Of a stretch of 64,000 nt of DNA, positions 60,491 through 64,000 are shown in pieces (position 1 is the first letter of the stretch; every line of letters starts with the position of its first letter). The notes below the pieces were generated by a model. That model was not told where the DNA came from. It worked only from the letters and a program-made list of their open reading frames with translations, and ran no database searches. The position numbers were made by a program, and so were the translations under genes. Location of the stretch: NCBI GenBank assembly GCA_029224185.1, contig CM055198.1, positions 1,116,001 to 1,180,000 of the forward strand, read 5' to 3'. Origin of the DNA: Karalla daura (Eukaryota > Chordata > Actinopteri > Chaetodontiformes > Leiognathidae).

Positions 60491-61590
60491 GCTCCGAACT
60501 CCTTGAGAGAGGTTGGACTCCTCTGGAGTTGCCCACGTTGAGAGACGACTAGCTGGTGTTGGCTTGCTTATAGCCCCCCAGCTCAGCCGCCACATGTTGG
60601 AGTTCTCCCCGCAGAATGAAAGGGTCGCATCCCTCCACCTTCAGGTGGAGGGCAGATCCCTAACTGTTGGTTCACTTTACAGGCCAAACAGCAGAGTACC
60701 CGGACTTCTTGGAGTCCCTGGGAGGAGTACTGGAAAGTGCTCCAACTGGAGACTCCATCGTTATGCTGGGAAACTTCAATGCTCATGTGGGCAACAACAG
60801 TATAACCTGGAGGGGTGTGATCAGGAGAAACAGCACCCCGATCTGAACCCGAGCGGTGTTCTGTTGCTGGACTTCTGTGCTAGTAACAGTTTGTCTATAA
60901 CAAACCCCTTGTTCAAGCATAAGGGTGTCCATCAGTGTACATGGCACCAGGACACCCTATGCCGGAGATCATTGATCGAATTTATAGCTGCATCATCTGA
61001 CCTCCGGCTGTATGTCTTGGACTCTCGGGAAAAGAGAGGAGCTGAGCTGTCAACCGATCACCACCTGGTGGTGAGTTAGATCCGCTAGCGGGGGAGGAAG
61101 CTGGACAGACTTGGCAGACCCAAGCGCCTTGTGAGGGTCTACTGGGAATGCCTGGCAGAATCCCCTGTCAAGGAGGTCTTCAACTCCCACGCACTGGGAG
61201 AGCTTTCGGAGAGCTTTTCCACCAATACTGTTTACAGTGGGGAGCTATTGACCTTGACTGGGGACACTGTTGGGCGGTGGAATGAATACTTCGAGGATCT
61301 CCTCAATCCCACCGACACGCCTTCCTTAGATGAAGCAGAGGCTGAGGACTCAGAGGTTGACACATTCATCACCCAAGCCGAAGTCACTGAGGTAGTTTGG
61401 AAGCTGTCCAGTGGCAAGGCTCCGGGGGGGGATGAGATCCGCCCTGAGTATGTCAAGTCACTGGATCTTGTAGGGCTGTCCTGGTTGACACGCCTCTGCA
61501 ACACCGCGTGGCAGTCGGGAACAGTGCACCTGGAGTGGCAGACCGGGGCGGTGGTCCCACTTTTTAAAAATGGGGACCGGAGGGTGTAAT
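60491..61590 (+). pseudogene. Rex3 LINE, 5' endonuclease and RT start
   Basis: A first frame (60513-61076) encodes a Rex3 endonuclease, with LAGVGLLIAPQLSRHMLEF, LLDFCASNSLSITN and HHLVV. A frame change occurs near 60690. Then an internal deletion of about 100 codons joins it to the pre-RT segment (61131-61587) with TVGRWNEYFEDLLNPTD, FITQAEVTEVVWKLSSGKAPG and WLTRLCNTAW. It stops in the RT start at about 61590. Rex3 is named from close resemblance to the copy at 8.1-9.2 kb, which lies on the opposite strand. Confidence 0.85.
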
Positions 61591-63445
61591 CCAAGATGCC
61601 AGCAAGAAAAGAAAAGTTGATAACGAATGCCGTGTTTTCAACAATACATGGACTGCCAAGTATTTCTGTACAGAAGTTAAAGGTAAAGCAGTGTGCTTAA
61701 TCTGTGGTACACAGATTGCTGTGTTTAAAGAGTATAATTTGAATCGCCACTACACGACCAAGCATCTGTCTGATGAAGAGTGTGCAAGGGAGTCTGATGC
61801 ATTGCTTGAAAAACTACAAACCCAACAAGGAGTTTTTACTAAACTTCACACTCCCAGAGATGCAGCCATCAGGACAAGTTATGTAATTTCTCACATTGCC
61901 AGAAAAAGTAAGACTTTTCCGATGGAGAGTTTATTGAGGAGTGTTTATTGGACTCTGCTGCGCTGATATGCCTACAGAAAAAGGGCACATCTGAGAGCGT
62001 TTCACTCTCCCGACGCACTGTAACGAGGCGGATTGAGAACATCGTGGGAAACTTCTGCTGAAGAACAGAGGGGCCAACTTTGACTGTTTTTCTCTGGCTT
62101 TGGATGAGAGCACGTGTATATGACACCGCCCAGCTACTCATCTTCTTACGTGGAATAACTGCAGACTTTCAAATCACGGAGGAGTTGGCAGCCATGCAGT
62201 CAATAAAAGGGACAACCACTGGTAATGACTTGTTCAGAGAGGTAAATGCATGTTTGGACGTGTCAGAATTGAAATGGGACAAGCTTGCAGGTGTGACAAC
62301 AGATGGTTGTCCAAATCTGACAGGGAAAAAGACTTTTAAAGAGAATGCAGGATAAAGTGACAGAAATTAACCCTGTGCAGAAATTGACAGTTTTGCATTT
62401 TATCATACATCAGGAAGTGTTGTGTAAGACAGTGTTAAAAATGAAACATTTTGTTGATGCGGTCAGTAGAATAGTTAACTTCATCAGAGCGAGAGCTTTA
62501 AATCACAGACAATTTGTTACATTGTTGGAGGAAAATGAGGTTGAACATGGTGACATGAGCTATCACTGCATTGTCAGGTGGCTCAGCCTTGGCAAGGTAA
62601 TGAAAAGTGTCTGGGACCTGAGAGACCAGATTCAGGATTTCTGTGTTAAGAAAGGTCATGACGTCCCAGAACTTTCAGATAAAGACTGGGTGGCAGACCT
62701 CGGATTCGTTATGGATGTGACTGCATTAATGAACGACCTAAATGTCAAACTGCAGTGCAAGAGCCTTTTTGTGCATGAGATGTACTGTACAGTGCAGTGA
62801 AGGCTTTCATGAGAAAACTGCAGCTTCTCTCAAGCCAAGTGAAGGACAACATTCTGACCCACTTACCAACACTTAAGGAAGCCAAAAGACCAGGTGATCA
62901 CCTCCAAAAGCACTCAGCCATGTTAGAAGAATTGCATGTTTTTCAGACAATTTCAAGATTTCAAAACTCTTGAGAGTGAAATGCACATGGTTTCTTCTCC
63001 CTTCAACTGCAGTGTGGATGATGCACCAAGTGAAGTTCTGATGGAACTCATTGATCTGCAGTCTGACACACTTCTGGCAGATCACTTCAGGTCAGTCTCA
63101 CTGTTGGACTTTTACTCCTCCCTCAAAGAGGAGAACTTTCCACACCTGAGTAGGCATGCTCAGAGGATCCTAGTCCTCTTTGGATGTACCTATCATTGTG
63201 AACAGACATTCTCAGTTATGAAGTTTAACAAATCCAAACACAGATCCTCTATGACTGATGACCACCTCTCAGCTGTCCTTCGCATAGCCACTTCAGACAT
63301 TCCGCCAGATTTCAATGCCCTTATTCAAGCCCAGAACAGACTGGATTATTCTCACTGTGGCGGCCGGCTTTACGGCCGCACATGGAAACAGGTGGCAAGA
63401 CATCGTGCTACGCACCACATCCACACACACACACTGAACAATTAA
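61590..63445 (+). pseudogene. hAT transposase relic, GTF2IRD2/ZBED5-like
   Basis: Ordered transposase blocks in changing frames. At the start, SKKRKVDNECRVFNNTWTAKYF precedes a BED-type zinc finger (CLICGTQIAVFKEYNLNRHY, about 61695-61755), split here to short runs. Then SYVISHIARK (about 61875), AALICLQKKGTSE (about 61958) and DTAQLLIFLRG (about 62118) follow. TTDGCPNLTGKK lies at about 62300 and ALNHRQFVTLLEE near 62500. The C-terminal dimerisation region contains CEQTFSVMKFNKSKHRSSM (about 63197-63255). The expected initiator seems to have lost one base (ATGCC where ATGGCC is expected). Stops or frameshifts occur near 61966, 62061, 62352 and 62799. No host gene is claimed. Confidence 0.82.
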
Positions 63446-64000
63446 GTACGCAACACATTCCTTCCATTTCAACATTGTAATCTTTATTTAGCCTTTCACA
63501 TTTAAGTTACAGCTAGACGCTCATAGTTCTTAAGTTGCAGTTTGAGTTTTTGTTTGAGTTATATAAGTTACCGGCGTGGAGGGGCGATGTCTGGTCAAGC
63601 TGCTGCAGGCGCGACTTCTGGGTGACCAGCTTCAGGGCAAAGGACTTCCGCAGCGTAGAGTTTCGCATTAAGAGGCCAGCGGAGGGGTCCATATCCAGGA
63701 AGAGTCATGGGGGGGGGGAGTTCAGTAGTGTGGGAATGTGGATTTGTTTCTGATTGATATTATTTAGAATTAATTTGACTTTGCAAATATTATTTATTTA
63801 CCATTGTCTTTTCATTGAGTTGTGTTGTCCATGGGTTATGAGTAGTGTATTTAATTTTTGGTTGTTAGCCCCCTAGTGTGTCTAGTGGTTTAATCCATTG
63901 AGTATACAGTATAGGTTTCTCCCGTGTGTCACTTGGGGGTCACTTTTCTTGAGTTAAGTTCTGTTAAGTTTAGTCATTTGGTTTGGTTTATTTTGGTTTA
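63446..64000. other. unassigned sequence
   Basis: Follows the hAT relic and may contain its 3' end. Nothing else is recognised. Confidence 0.4.

Overview
The window looks like vertebrate nuclear DNA, almost certainly from a ray-finned fish. It carries Rex1, Rex3 and L2 (Maui-type) LINEs, a BEL/Pao element, a Ty3/Gypsy-like element, Tc1, pogo, hAT, two PIF/Harbinger elements and piggyBac, together with long CA, CT, GATA and GGAT microsatellites. I found no host gene, rRNA or tRNA that I could support, and no operon-like coding. Almost every sizeable reading frame belongs to a mobile element, and most are broken.

Layout. 1-8.0 kb: a mosaic of unclassified dispersed repeats, with a Harbinger element (1362-3909, TSD TTA) carrying a Myb/SANT gene and a HARBI1-type transposase inserted in one copy. 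8.1-10.5 kb: an inverted Rex3 relic and a hAT transposase relic. 10.5-14.45 kb: a decayed L2 LINE split by a second PIF/Harbinger (10691-12714, TSD TAA). 14.45-19.3 kb: mostly unassigned DNA. 19.3-23.9 kb: a solo-LTR candidate, a Rex1 5' half, GGAT and GATA arrays, and a second copy of the repeats seen at the start. 24.6-33.3 kb: a foldback/hAT-like element with a 56-bp array abuts a nearly complete BEL/Pao retrotransposon whose pol is split by a 688-bp solo LTR with an exact TSD (ATGAC). 33.4-40.4 kb: another LTR-like unit, a Rex1 3' end, a broken Tc1 and a pogo remnant.

40.4-52.3 kb is a three-level nest. A Gypsy-like element on the minus strand contains a 5274-bp piggyBac with TTAA target duplications. 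The piggyBac transposase is in turn interrupted by a 1359-bp LTR-like insertion with a 4-bp TSD. If that insertion and one canonical intron are ignored, the transposase frame is open for 528 codons with its three catalytic aspartates. Upstream of its first exon lies a 196-bp satellite built on hairpins.

52.3-54.8 kb: unassigned DNA with CT/CA arrays. 54.8-59.8 kb: a Rex1 relic and an L2 copy with a 926-codon frame, joined head to head. 60.5-63.4 kb: a Rex3 5' fragment abutting a GTF2IRD2-type hAT transposase relic. The genes do not form a pathway. What ties the window together is insertion order, readable from target duplications and from frames that resume on either side of inserts.
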